Assembly (NCBI GenBank): GCA_028100865.1
Contig: JAOHJV010000008.1
Location: forward strand, 1-23,834
DNA from: Candidatus Pelagibacter sp.
Lineage (GTDB): Bacteria > Pseudomonadota > Alphaproteobacteria > Pelagibacterales > Pelagibacteraceae
Reading direction: 5' to 3'
Length of the DNA: 23,834 nucleotides
Within the stretch, counting starts at the first letter, position 1. Every line of letters starts with the position of its first letter. Of the stretch, positions 1-8,392 are shown piece by piece. Made by a program: the position numbers and the translations under genes. Under the pieces are notes generated by a model. It was not told the origin of the DNA and did no database searches. It was given only the letters and a program-made list of their open reading frames with translations.

Positions 1-1
1 T

Positions 2-742
2 CCAATATTTAGATCAAAAAAAACAATCATTCAAAATTTACATAAAGCAAATATTAAGCACGATAAAAATCCATCAAAAATAGCTTCTAATGTGCTTGGT
101 AATTACGGAAGAATTTTTGCCGAATACGTCTATTTAAAAAAATTTAGAAACAATAAACTAAAAAAATATGTCTCAATAGATGGTCTAGAGCATTTAGAAA
201 ATTTAAAAAAAAAAAATAAAAAAGCTGTATTTATTTCTGGTCATTTTAATAATTTTGAACTTATGGCAATGGAAATAGAAAAAGCAGGAATTGAGCTGGC
301 CGCAATCTATAGACCTTTAAATAATATTTTTTTGAACAAAACAATGGAGAAAATTAGAAAAGAAAATATTTGTAAAAATCAAATTAAAAAAGGAAGAGCT
401 GGTAGTCGTGAAATAATTAAAAATGTAATTAAAGGTAAATCAATAGCTTTGATGATAGATCAGCGGGTTAGAGAGGGAGAAAAAGTAAAATTTTTTAACA
501 ATTTAGCAACTACCACAACAATACCTGCTCAATTAGTAAAAAAATACAATTGTGAGTTAGTACCTATTTATATTGAAAGAAAGAATTCAAATTATTTTAA
601 AATTTATATCTCAGAACCAATCAAAATAAGCAAAACAAAGTCGATCTTAGAAATTACTGAATTTCTCAACCAAGTTCTTGAAAAAATGATTTTAAAAAAT
701 GTTGATCAGTGGATCTGGACACATGATCGATGGAAAAGTTAA
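2..742 (+). CDS. lpxL: Lipid A biosynthesis acyltransferase (LpxL/HtrB family), 5' partial
   Basis: This inner-membrane-associated enzyme adds a secondary acyl chain to the lipid A precursor. The frame is open from base 2, with residues typical of the family (IFRSKKTIIQNL) before the GTG at 92, so the gene starts to the left of the window and the GTG is not its start. The HX4E acyltransferase motif is visible as SGHFNNFE. It is followed by the DQR...FF...ATTTTIPAQL block, which matches the usual DQ...FFG..A.T..GPA region, and the family's C-terminal signature QWIWTHDRWK. The gene ends convergently against the DUF2093 gene, with a 4-base overlap. The family is clear; the exact acyl specificity (LpxL, LpxM or another late acyltransferase) cannot be read from the sequence. 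Confidence 0.88.
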   Translation, partial: PIFRSKKTIIQNLHKANIKHDKNPSKIASNVLGNYGRIFAEYVYLKKFRNNKLKKYVSIDGLEHLENLKKKNKKAVFISGHFNNFELMAMEIEKAGIELAAIYRPLNNIFLNKTMEKIRKENICKNQIKKGRAGSREIIKNVIKGKSIALMIDQRVREGEKVKFFNNLATTTTIPAQLVKKYNCELVPIYIERKNSNYFKIYISEPIKISKTKSILEITEFLNQVLEKMILKNVDQWIWTHDRWKS

Positions 743-933
743 TTGCCTTCTTTTTCTCTTTTAATTGAAGACTCAACATAAGAAAAATAGGCTTCTTGCT
801 TTTCGACATTCCAATAATTCAAACTTTCCAAAGTGATTTTTTTTTTGGAAATTGCACAAATTACATGGTCACCTTCTTCAATGATTTGAAAATTATTTGG
901 CATATATTTTAATTTAGCTAATTTATTTTTCAT
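739..933 (-). CDS. DUF2093 family small protein
   Basis: This 64-residue soluble protein of unknown function matches my memory of DUF2093, a short family found mostly in Alphaproteobacteria. The recognisable pattern is an AKL-Y start, then IIEEGDHVICAISKKKI, then LNYWNVEKQEAYFSYVES near the C-terminus (the family's L.YWSVERQEAY motif). There is no signal peptide or membrane segment. The ATG at 933 is the only sensible start. It lies only 23 bases from the divergent purD start and its stop codon overlaps that of the acyltransferase gene. From memory, DUF2093 genes often sit near purD and acyltransferase genes in alphaproteobacteria, which fits this context. Confidence 0.8.
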   Translation of the reverse strand: MKNKLAKLKYMPNNFQIIEEGDHVICAISKKKITLESLNYWNVEKQEAYFSYVESSIKREKEGN

Positions 934-956
934 TTATAAGATATATAAATATTAAT

Positions 957-2219
957 ATGAAAATTGCAATTATAGGTAGCGGTGGTAGAGAGCACGCATT
1001 AGCTTCAACAATATTTAAATCTTCTTCTGTAAAAGAAATTTTTTGTATTCCAGGAAATGCTGGAACTTCAAAAATTGCAACTAATGTAATACTAGATATT
1101 GATGAATTTGATGAAGTGCATAAGTTTATTAATGACAATTCTATAGATTTAGTTGTTGTAGGTCCTGAACAACCTTTGGTAAATGGAATTGTAGACTATT
1201 TAGAAAAATTCAACATAAAAGTGTTTGGACCTAACAAAATCGCTTCTCAGCTTGAGGGATCTAAAATTTTTACTAAAAAACTCTGTAAAAAATATGATAT
1301 TCCTACTGCTAACTTTGGTATTTTTGAAAATAGAATTGATGCCAAAAAATTTTTAGAAAATGCTAAATATCCAAATGTAATTAAAGCAGATAACTTAGCT
1401 GCAGGTAAAGGAGTTTATATTTGCAATAATGAACAAGAAAGTTCCATAGCAGTCGAAGAAATTTTTAATGGAAAATTTGGAGAAGCTAAAAATGTTCTTA
1501 TAGAAGAATTTCTTAAAGGGGAAGAAATGAGCTATTTTATAATTAGCGATGGAACCACCTTTAAAAGCTTCGAAACTGCACAAGATCATAAAAGAGTTTT
1601 TGAAGGAGACACTGGTAAAAATACAGGTGGAATGGGTGCCTACTCACCTTCTAGGCTTATAAACAATGATTTAGAGGATAAGATTTTAAGTAAAATTATT
1701 AAACCTACACTTAAGGGGCTAAAAGAACTTGGAACTTACTATAAAGGTTTTTTATATGCTGGTTTAATGATTGTTGAAAATGAGCCTTATCTAATTGAAT
1801 ACAATGTTCGAATGGGAGATCCTGAGTGTCAAACAATTCTTCCAAAACTAAAAACTAATTTAGTAGAAATACTTGAGGCTTGTTGTGATAAAAAACTTGC
1901 AGATATAAATATTGAATGGACTAATAAAAAAAGTTTATGTGTTGTTTTGTGTTCAAAAGGATATCCAGATACATATCAAAAGAATATCTTAATAAATAAT
2001 ATTGAAAATTTAAATCTAGATGAAAACAATTTTATTTTTCATGCAGGAACTAAAAAAGAAAATGATAAAATATATGCAACGGGAGGACGTGTACTAAATT
2101 TTATCTCACTCTCAGATGATTTGTTGCAAGCGAGAGATAAAGTGCATGAATATATAAAAAAACTAGATTGGAGTGGTGGATTTTATAGAAGAGATATTGG
2201 CTTTAAAGTTATTGATTAA
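957..2219 (+). CDS. purD: Phosphoribosylamine--glycine ligase (GARS)
   Basis: This enzyme carries out the second step of de novo purine synthesis, joining glycine to 5-phosphoribosylamine with ATP in the cytoplasm. At 420 residues it has normal length. The N-terminal domain begins with IIGSGGREHALA (residues 5-16). The ATP-grasp domain holds DNLAAGKG (145-152) and the family signature RMGDPE (285-290). The C-terminal domain carries the GYPDTYQK and ATGGRVLNF motifs. It is a stand-alone PurD, not fused to PurM or PurN. No Shine-Dalgarno sequence is visible before the ATG. Its stop codon overlaps the rsmD start by one base (TAATG), so the two are probably translationally coupled. Confidence 0.97.
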   Translation: MKIAIIGSGGREHALASTIFKSSSVKEIFCIPGNAGTSKIATNVILDIDEFDEVHKFINDNSIDLVVVGPEQPLVNGIVDYLEKFNIKVFGPNKIASQLEGSKIFTKKLCKKYDIPTANFGIFENRIDAKKFLENAKYPNVIKADNLAAGKGVYICNNEQESSIAVEEIFNGKFGEAKNVLIEEFLKGEEMSYFIISDGTTFKSFETAQDHKRVFEGDTGKNTGGMGAYSPSRLINNDLEDKILSKIIKPTLKGLKELGTYYKGFLYAGLMIVENEPYLIEYNVRMGDPECQTILPKLKTNLVEILEACCDKKLADINIEWTNKKSLCVVLCSKGYPDTYQKNILINNIENLNLDENNFIFHAGTKKENDKIYATGGRVLNFISLSDDLLQARDKVHEYIKKLDWSGGFYRRDIGFKVID

Positions 2220-2782
2220 TGAGAGTCATAGGTGGAAAATTCAAAGGAAAGAAATTAATTGAACCTAGAGATAAAGAAACAAGACCATTAAAAGATCTTA
2301 CTAAAGAGTCTATATTTAACATAATTAATCACTCAAATAAGTTTTCAATCGATTTAAAAAAAGCACAAGTTTTAGATTTATTTTCCGGAGTTGGTTCATT
2401 TGGTATCGAATGTCTTTCTCGAGGAGCAACTCATGTGACATTTATAGAGAAATATGAAGCTATTTTACCAATTTTAAAAAAAAATTTAGATAATTTAAAA
2501 TCAGAAATTAATTATGAAATTATTGAGTCTGATATTTTAAATAGACTTGAATTCAAAAGTTTGAAATTGACTTATGATCTAATCTTTTTAGATCCTCCTT
2601 ACAAGGAGAAGGCTTTAGAAAATATTCTAAACAAAATAATTGAAAATAAAATACTTAACGATAATGGTATAATAATTATTCATCGACATAAAAAAGAAAA
2701 AGATACATTTCCAGAAAATTTTCATTTAATTGACGAAAAAAAATATGGAATTTCAAAAATTATTTTTGGGTCTTGCTCTTAG
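2219..2782 (+). CDS. rsmD: 16S rRNA (guanine966-N2)-methyltransferase RsmD
   Basis: This SAM-dependent enzyme methylates N2 of G966 in 16S rRNA of the assembled small subunit. The 187-residue protein starts with MRVIGGKFKGKKL, the usual RsmD opening. It has a class I methyltransferase SAM-binding loop (LDLFSGVGSFGIE, about residues 50-63) and the catalytic DPPY motif at 125-128, typical of amino-group methyltransferases. It follows purD with a one-base overlap and meets pgi tail to tail with a 4-base overlap (TTAG). Length and motifs are normal for the family. Confidence 0.95.
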   Translation: MRVIGGKFKGKKLIEPRDKETRPLKDLTKESIFNIINHSNKFSIDLKKAQVLDLFSGVGSFGIECLSRGATHVTFIEKYEAILPILKKNLDNLKSEINYEIIESDILNRLEFKSLKLTYDLIFLDPPYKEKALENILNKIIENKILNDNGIIIIHRHKKEKDTFPENFHLIDEKKYGISKIIFGSCS

Positions 2783-3933
2783 ATTAGAATTTTTTTAGTT
2801 TCTTTTTTTATAAGCTCAACAGCTGGTTGATCAAATGGATTAAGCTTTAAACTCTTACCAATTAGTATGGTTTCAAGAATAAAAAAACAAAAAAGCTCTC
2901 CTAGTGTTTTTTCATCTCTTTTCTTTATTTCAAAACTTCTAAACGGAATATTTTTCTTTTTAAAAACAAATTCTGTAGCTTTTTTTTGAGCATACATAAT
3001 TTGGTTAATATCCTTATTTTTTAAAAACTTTTGCTCCAATAAAACTCTTTCATTGTTTATTTTAGATGAATATTTTTCATGTGAGTAAAAAAATGTAAAA
3101 AAATTATTTTTAAAACCATCAAGATATAATTGCATCACACTGTGATTATCTTTTGGCATAACAGAAATTATAGGCAGTATACCTTTTTTATTCTTTCCAA
3201 GGCTTTCGGCAACTAATTGTTGATACCAATTAAATAGATTAGTTGATTGCTCATCATAATTAATAATAATTGAGTTAAGTTTTTTAGCATTTAAAAAATA
3301 TATTGTTGCTTCTACATTGGAAACTAATGCCTTCATAAAAACCTTATTTTTTACTAAATAATTTAGTTGTCTAAATTTTTTATGATTTAGACCCATTAAT
3401 TCTGCTGGTAACATCCCAACCTCTGACAAAACAGAATACCTGCCACCTATATAATCATTATGATCAACAACTTCTGCTTTTAATTTTTTCGCAAGTAAAC
3501 TTAAGTAGCTCTTTTTTTTTTCTGTTATAATTAGATTTTTATCTTTTTTTTTTATTAAGATATTTGCATTTACGATCGTTTCAGTTGTATTTCCTGATTT
3601 AGATATAATTAAATTGTTAAAATTTTTTTTTTCTTTATTATTTTTAGAAGTATTCAAATTATCCACAAATATAAATTTTTTTTTTATTTTTTTTTTTAAA
3701 AAATCATAAATTGCTTGGGCTCCAAGGGTAGATCCTCCCATTCCAATAATTCGATAGTCAAATTTTTTATTAAAATATTCTATATTTTTTTTACTAAAGT
3801 TATCTTTATAAGATTTTGAAAGTGAATTAATTACTTGATTTTTTTCTTTTAAAATTAAATTTAATTTTTTTTTAACAATAAAAAATTTTTTTTTAACTGG
3901 AAAATTTTGAAAACTTATATTTTGTGTGAGCAT
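2779..3933 (-). CDS. pgi: Glucose-6-phosphate isomerase, short form
   Basis: This enzyme interconverts glucose-6-phosphate and fructose-6-phosphate. At 384 residues it is shorter than the roughly 415-450 residues of compact bacterial PGIs and far below the roughly 550 of the E. coli type, yet the active-site blocks are all present: GGSTLG (66-71), SKSGNTTET (111-119, phosphate binding), GGRYS with Arg165, Glu243 in VAESLGK, His264 in DNHS, and FDQPAVELIK (367-376) ending in the catalytic Lys376. The gene is extremely AT-rich, with long A tracts on the coding strand (T10 and T11 runs at 3676-3685 and 3687-3697 on the plus strand) that encode lysine-rich loops. The start overlaps the stop of the preceding lipoprotein gene by one base. 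It is the last gene of the minus-strand run. Confidence 0.93.
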   Translation of the reverse strand: MLTQNISFQNFPVKKKFFIVKKKLNLILKEKNQVINSLSKSYKDNFSKKNIEYFNKKFDYRIIGMGGSTLGAQAIYDFLKKKIKKKFIFVDNLNTSKNNKEKKNFNNLIISKSGNTTETIVNANILIKKKDKNLIITEKKKSYLSLLAKKLKAEVVDHNDYIGGRYSVLSEVGMLPAELMGLNHKKFRQLNYLVKNKVFMKALVSNVEATIYFLNAKKLNSIIINYDEQSTNLFNWYQQLVAESLGKNKKGILPIISVMPKDNHSVMQLYLDGFKNNFFTFFYSHEKYSSKINNERVLLEQKFLKNKDINQIMYAQKKATEFVFKKKNIPFRSFEIKKRDEKTLGELFCFFILETILIGKSLKLNPFDQPAVELIKKETKKILI

Positions 3934-4253
3934 TAATTATTTTTGATTTTATCAAGTATTAGCTCTTCAAAGTCTTTATCTGATTCGATGATTTCTGATT
4001 TTTCATTACTATCTTTGTCTATAATTAATGATTCGATATTGCTAATTTGACTTTCTTTATCAACTTTTTCATTTGATGGAATTGGCAATTCATTAAATTT
4101 TGGTGGCATTGAAAGTGGTGATTTTTTTTCAACCAAAAATTCTTCAGAACTATTTTTTCTCTCAGGATCAAAAGCTTTTTTCACACTATTACAGCTAGTA
4201 ATAAATAAACATAAAGTAATAATAACTAGTATTTTGTTAAATATTTTTATCAT
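3933..4253 (-). CDS. bamF: BamF-like lipoprotein (DUF3035)
   Basis: This is a predicted lipoprotein of 106 residues. A hydrophobic N-terminal segment ends in the lipobox ITSC, with the lipidated cysteine at residue 21. After it comes a stretch resembling the alphaproteobacterial DUF3035/BamF family, EEFLVEKKSPLSMPPKF, whose usual form is DEF.V..R.PL..PP.F. BamF is described as an accessory lipoprotein of the outer-membrane beta-barrel assembly complex in alphaproteobacteria. The C-terminal half is acidic and probably disordered. It overlaps the 3' end of lspA by 17 bases, so its translation is likely coupled to the enzyme that would process its own signal peptide. The family call rests on a short motif and on gene order. 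Confidence 0.7.
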   Translation of the reverse strand: MIKIFNKILVIITLCLFITSCNSVKKAFDPERKNSSEEFLVEKKSPLSMPPKFNELPIPSNEKVDKESQISNIESLIIDKDSNEKSEIIESDKDFEELILDKIKNN

Positions 4254-4743
4254 GATTATGTTTATCCTTATCTATTAATTCTACAATGATCATACTAATT
4301 ACACCTAAAGTAATAAATATATCTGATACGTTAAAAATAAACCAATGAAAATTTCCAATATGAAAATCAATAAAGTCAGGCACAGCATTAAAAAAAATTC
4401 TGTCATGTAAATTGCCTAATGCTCCACCAACAATCATCAATAACGAATATCTCTTAAAACCTTGACTTTTTAAAGACATAATGACTAAAACGATAATAAT
4501 TATCGTAATTATTAAACTTATAATATTGTATAGATAAGACTCATTAAACGAGAGTAAACCAAATGCGATCCCTTTATTCCAAATCAATACAATATTTAAA
4601 TAAGTTGAATTAAAGATATCTGATCCAAGATTATTTTTATCTAATTGAATAACGTATATTTTAGATATCCTGTCTAAAAAATAGATTAAAGCTACTATTA
4701 AAAAACTAATGTAAAAATTTTTGCTTAAAAATTTAGATATCAT
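4237..4743 (-). CDS. lspA: Lipoprotein signal peptidase (signal peptidase II)
   Basis: This inner-membrane aspartyl protease cleaves the signal peptide of diacylglyceryl-modified prolipoproteins. The 168-residue protein has four hydrophobic segments and the conserved blocks in order: NKGIAFGLL (56-64), GGALGNLHDR (106-115), VPDFIDF with Asp123, and FNVSD with Asp141. The two aspartates form the expected catalytic dyad. The usual NxAD is NVSD here. It follows ileS with a 4-base ATGA overlap, the classic ileS-lspA arrangement, and overlaps the next lipoprotein gene by 17 bases. Confidence 0.95.
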   Translation of the reverse strand: MISKFLSKNFYISFLIVALIYFLDRISKIYVIQLDKNNLGSDIFNSTYLNIVLIWNKGIAFGLLSFNESYLYNIISLIITIIIIVLVIMSLKSQGFKRYSLLMIVGGALGNLHDRIFFNAVPDFIDFHIGNFHWFIFNVSDIFITLGVISMIIVELIDKDKHNHDKNI

Positions 4744-7472
4744 TCAGTCTGTTGCGGACAAGTTTTTCTTACACATGCGTCTTTAGTAATCTTCCAACAT
4801 ACTTGACATTTTGAACCTTCTGCCTTGGTAGTTTGAACTTTTATCTCAGAGTTTTCTATACAAAAGACCTCTGCACTTGAGGTGATACAAAGTTCTGAGA
4901 AATCTACATCGTTTGAAATTTCATTAAGCTTTTTATCTAAATTAATTTTTAAACTTGCCTCTAAACTTGATCCAATTTCTTTACTTGCTCTTTTTTCCTC
5001 AATACTAATATTGCAGACATTTCTAATTTTAATAAGTTCTAACCATTTTTGATTTAAATTTTCATTTTTAAAATCTTTTGGAAATTCTAAAAATTTTGTT
5101 AAATGAATACTTTTATTGTCATTCATTATCAGCCTATAAATTTCCTCTGTTGTAAATGAAAGAATTGGAGCAAACCATCTTAATAACGATTTAAGAATAA
5201 TATTTAGTAAAATTATTGTAGATTGTCTTTTTTTAGAGTCTTTAGAGTCGCAATATAAAGAGTCTTTTCGAATATCAAAATAAAATGCTGATAAATCTAC
5301 AGTGCAAAAATTTAATAACTCTTTATATAAATTATGAAAATCATAATTGTAAAAATAATTTTTAAAATTTTCATTCAAAGAATAAATTTTATGAAGCATA
5401 AATTGTTCCAATTCAGGTAGTCCAGATAAATTTATTTTTTCTAAATCAATTTCTTCAAAATTATCATTAAGGTTTCCAAGTAAGTATCTGAAAGTGTTTC
5501 TAATTTTTCTATAAGAGTCGGCATGTTGATCTAAGATTGAGTGATCAATTCTTAAATCTTCTGCATAGTTAGATGAAGCTACCCAAATTCTTAAAATATC
5601 AGCACCATATTTCTTTAAAATATCTTCAGGAGCAATTACATTTCCAAGAGATTTAGACATTTTTAATCCTTTTCCATCGACAACAAAACCGTGTGATAAA
5701 ATTGACTCGAATGGAGCTTTTCCCCTTGTTCCACAAGACTCAAGCAAGGATGAATGAAACCAACCCCTATGTTGATCTGAACCTTCAAGATACATGGATG
5801 CAGGCCATTTTAAATCTTCTCTTTTCTCTAATACAAATGAATGGGTAGATCCGCTATCAAACCATACCTCAACAATATCGCTTAACTTTTCATAGTCTTC
5901 TGACTTATATTTTTCACCTAAAAATCTTTGTGGATTATCTGAAAACCAACAATCAGAACCCTCTTTTTCATAAATATTTGCAATATTTTCATTAACTTTA
6001 TCATCAACTAATATCTCTTTAGTCTTTTTATGAACAAAAATTGGAAGAGGAACTCCCCAAACTCTCTGTCTTGAAACGCACCAGTCGGGTCTTGTTTCAA
6101 TCATTGATCTTAATCTTTCTTTTCCTTTACTAGGATAAAACGTTGTCTCATCAAGAGCCTTTAAAGCTGTTTCTCTCAATTTATGACTTTCCATTGATAT
6201 AAACCATTGTGGTGTTGCTCTATGAACTAATGGAGCCTTAGATCTCCATGAATGAGGATAAGAATGTGTTAGCTCTCCATTAGCCAATAAATTTTTTTGT
6301 TCTTTAAGTTTTTCAATAACAATTGGATTAGCTTTAAAAATATGATTGCCTTCAAACAAATGAACATTGTTAGTATATTTTCCATCGCCATCAACTGTTT
6401 CAATTGCTTTAATTCCATGATTTAGGCATAAATTAAAATCGTCAGGTCCATGACTTGGAGCGCAATGCACAATACCTGTTCCTTGTTCTGTTGTTACAAA
6501 TCTTGCTTCCAACATTGGAATATCATATTCATAACCTAAATTAAAAAAAGGGTGCTTACAGATTGTATCTTTAAAATCTTTTCCTTTAAATTTTTTAATT
6601 TCCTTATAATCTTTTATAGAGCATTCTTTTGTAACTGAGTCTAACAAAGCTTCAGCAATGACTATCTTCCTATTTTTAAAATCACCATCATCATTTAATT
6701 GTATCAATACATAATCTAGAGCTTCATTATAAGCTAAAGCTTTGTTAGCCGGTATAGTCCATGGAGTTGTGGTCCAAATAATAATCTCACTTCCCTCAAG
6801 TTCTTTCAAACTAGATGACTTAACAGGAAAGGATGTATAAATAGTATCAGACTTATGATTCTGATATTCAACTTCTGCATCAGCAAGTGCTGTTTTTTCA
6901 ACAGTTGACCACAAAACAGGCTTAAACCCTCTGTATAGACTGCCCTCTTTTAAAAATTTTCCTAATTCTCTTACAATTTGAGCCTCTGCATCATAACTCA
7001 TCGTAGAGTAATAGTTTTCCCAATCACCTATAACACCTAGTCGTTTAAATTGTCCTTTATGAACCTGAATCCATTTTTCAGCAAATGATCTACATTCTTT
7101 TCTAAATTCAACTATCGGTACTTCATTCTTATTTTTTTTATTTTTTTTATATTGCTCCTCTATTTTCCATTCAATTGGCAAGCCATGGCAATCCCACCCC
7201 GGAACGTAGATTGAGTCCTTTCCATTCATTTGATGGAATTTAACTATGATGTCTTTTAAAATTTTATTTAAAGCAGTGCCCATGTGAATATTGCCATTTG
7301 CATAAGGAGGGCCATCATGTAAGACAAACTTTTCTTTGCCTTTGCTAGATTGTCTAAGCTCTTGATATAAATTTATTTTTTTCCAGTATTCTAGGATTTC
7401 TGGCTCTCTTACTGGTAAATTAGCCTTCATAGAAAAAGCTGTTTTTGGAAGGTTAATTTGTGAATTGCTCAT
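4740..7472 (-). CDS. ileS: Isoleucine--tRNA ligase
   Basis: This class I aminoacyl-tRNA synthetase charges tRNA-Ile and edits mischarged valine. The 910-residue length is normal for the bacterial type. The HIGH-box equivalent is HMGT (63-66, in PYANGNIHMGT), the editing domain carries WTTTPWTIPAN, and the KMSKS loop is exact at 604-608. The C-terminal zinc-binding region has Cys889, Cys892, Cys900 and Cys905, and the protein stops five residues after the last cysteine. This tail is shorter than in E. coli IleS and the second pair is spaced C-x4-C. The start overlaps the ribF stop by one base (TAATG). Confidence 0.97.
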   Translation of the reverse strand: MSNSQINLPKTAFSMKANLPVREPEILEYWKKINLYQELRQSSKGKEKFVLHDGPPYANGNIHMGTALNKILKDIIVKFHQMNGKDSIYVPGWDCHGLPIEWKIEEQYKKNKKNKNEVPIVEFRKECRSFAEKWIQVHKGQFKRLGVIGDWENYYSTMSYDAEAQIVRELGKFLKEGSLYRGFKPVLWSTVEKTALADAEVEYQNHKSDTIYTSFPVKSSSLKELEGSEIIIWTTTPWTIPANKALAYNEALDYVLIQLNDDGDFKNRKIVIAEALLDSVTKECSIKDYKEIKKFKGKDFKDTICKHPFFNLGYEYDIPMLEARFVTTEQGTGIVHCAPSHGPDDFNLCLNHGIKAIETVDGDGKYTNNVHLFEGNHIFKANPIVIEKLKEQKNLLANGELTHSYPHSWRSKAPLVHRATPQWFISMESHKLRETALKALDETTFYPSKGKERLRSMIETRPDWCVSRQRVWGVPLPIFVHKKTKEILVDDKVNENIANIYEKEGSDCWFSDNPQRFLGEKYKSEDYEKLSDIVEVWFDSGSTHSFVLEKREDLKWPASMYLEGSDQHRGWFHSSLLESCGTRGKAPFESILSHGFVVDGKGLKMSKSLGNVIAPEDILKKYGADILRIWVASSNYAEDLRIDHSILDQHADSYRKIRNTFRYLLGNLNDNFEEIDLEKINLSGLPELEQFMLHKIYSLNENFKNYFYNYDFHNLYKELLNFCTVDLSAFYFDIRKDSLYCDSKDSKKRQSTIILLNIILKSLLRWFAPILSFTTEEIYRLIMNDNKSIHLTKFLEFPKDFKNENLNQKWLELIKIRNVCNISIEEKRASKEIGSSLEASLKINLDKKLNEISNDVDFSELCITSSAEVFCIENSEIKVQTTKAEGSKCQVCWKITKDACVRKTCPQQTE

Positions 7473-8392
7473 TATGCTATCTTTGCCATTTTTAAATCTA
7501 ATTTAATTTGAGATTTTAACTTATTAATATTTTTAAATTTTTTCTCTTTTCTTATAAATTTTAAAAACTCAACTGATAAGTGCTTATTATAAAGATTTCC
7601 AGAAAAATTAAACAAATGAACCTCTAGTAAGATTTTTTTTTGATTAAATGTAGGTCTATAACCAAGATTTGCTATCCCTTTTAAAATCTTGAGATTATTT
7701 TTTCTCAAAACTCTTACTGCATATACACCTGGTTTGGCTAACACATAATCTTTAATATCTATGTTACATGTTGGAAAACCAATTTTTTTTCCAATTTGTC
7801 TCCCTTTTTGAACTATCCCATCAATAGACCACTTTCTATCTAATAATTTATTAGCTCTTTCTAGATAGCCATCTTCTAAATAATTTCTAATTAAAGAGGA
7901 TGAAACAATTTTTTTATTAATCAAAAGTGGTTTTGGCTTAATAACTTGATAATAATATTTATGCTCATTTTGAATTAAAAATTTTACATCTCCTTCTCTT
8001 TTATTTCCAAATCTAAAATTATTACTAACAAATATAAATTTTGCTTTTAATTTATTTGATAAAATATTTTTTATAAAATTGATTGATTTTGTCTTAGAAA
8101 AAGTATTATCAAATTTTTTTGTTACAATAAAATCAACTCCAAGATTATTTATTAAATTCACTTTTTGATCAATACTAGACAGTCTAAAATTTTTTAAGGA
8201 TTTGTTAAAAAACATTTTTGGCATTGGGTTAAAATTAATCACACCAATTTTTAAACTATATTTTTTTTTATATGATTTAGCTAACTTAAATAATTTCTGA
8301 TGCCCCAAATGCACTCCATCAAAATTTCCAATTAAAATTATTGAACCTTTGTGATTTTTACTAATATTAAAATTTTTATATAATCTTACCAT
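7472..8392 (-). CDS. ribF: Bifunctional riboflavin kinase/FAD synthetase
   Basis: This enzyme converts riboflavin to FMN and then FAD in the cytoplasm. The N-terminal nucleotidyltransferase domain shows GNFDGVHLGH (22-31, the HxGH motif) and SSSLIRNYLEDG, equivalent to the family's SSTxIR motif. The C-terminal flavokinase domain carries RQIGKKIGFPTCNI (around residue 200-210; usual form GFPTANI) followed by PGVYAVRV. At 306 residues the length is typical. It overlaps the upstream HAD gene by 7 bases and the downstream ileS by one. The ribF-ileS-lspA order is common in proteobacteria. Confidence 0.96.
   Translation of the reverse strand: MVRLYKNFNISKNHKGSIILIGNFDGVHLGHQKLFKLAKSYKKKYSLKIGVINFNPMPKMFFNKSLKNFRLSSIDQKVNLINNLGVDFIVTKKFDNTFSKTKSINFIKNILSNKLKAKFIFVSNNFRFGNKREGDVKFLIQNEHKYYYQVIKPKPLLINKKIVSSSLIRNYLEDGYLERANKLLDRKWSIDGIVQKGRQIGKKIGFPTCNIDIKDYVLAKPGVYAVRVLRKNNLKILKGIANLGYRPTFNQKKILLEVHLFNFSGNLYNKHLSVEFLKFIRKEKKFKNINKLKSQIKLDLKMAKIA

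Noticed and set aside
92..742. A GTG start at 92 for the acyltransferase
   Set aside because: Family-like residues are encoded in frame upstream of it to the window edge; the gene is truncated by the window.
923..1138. A 71-residue minus-strand ORF inside the start of purD
   Set aside because: It is antisense to the conserved GGREHALA region of purD and overlaps the DUF2093 start; it shows no family resemblance.
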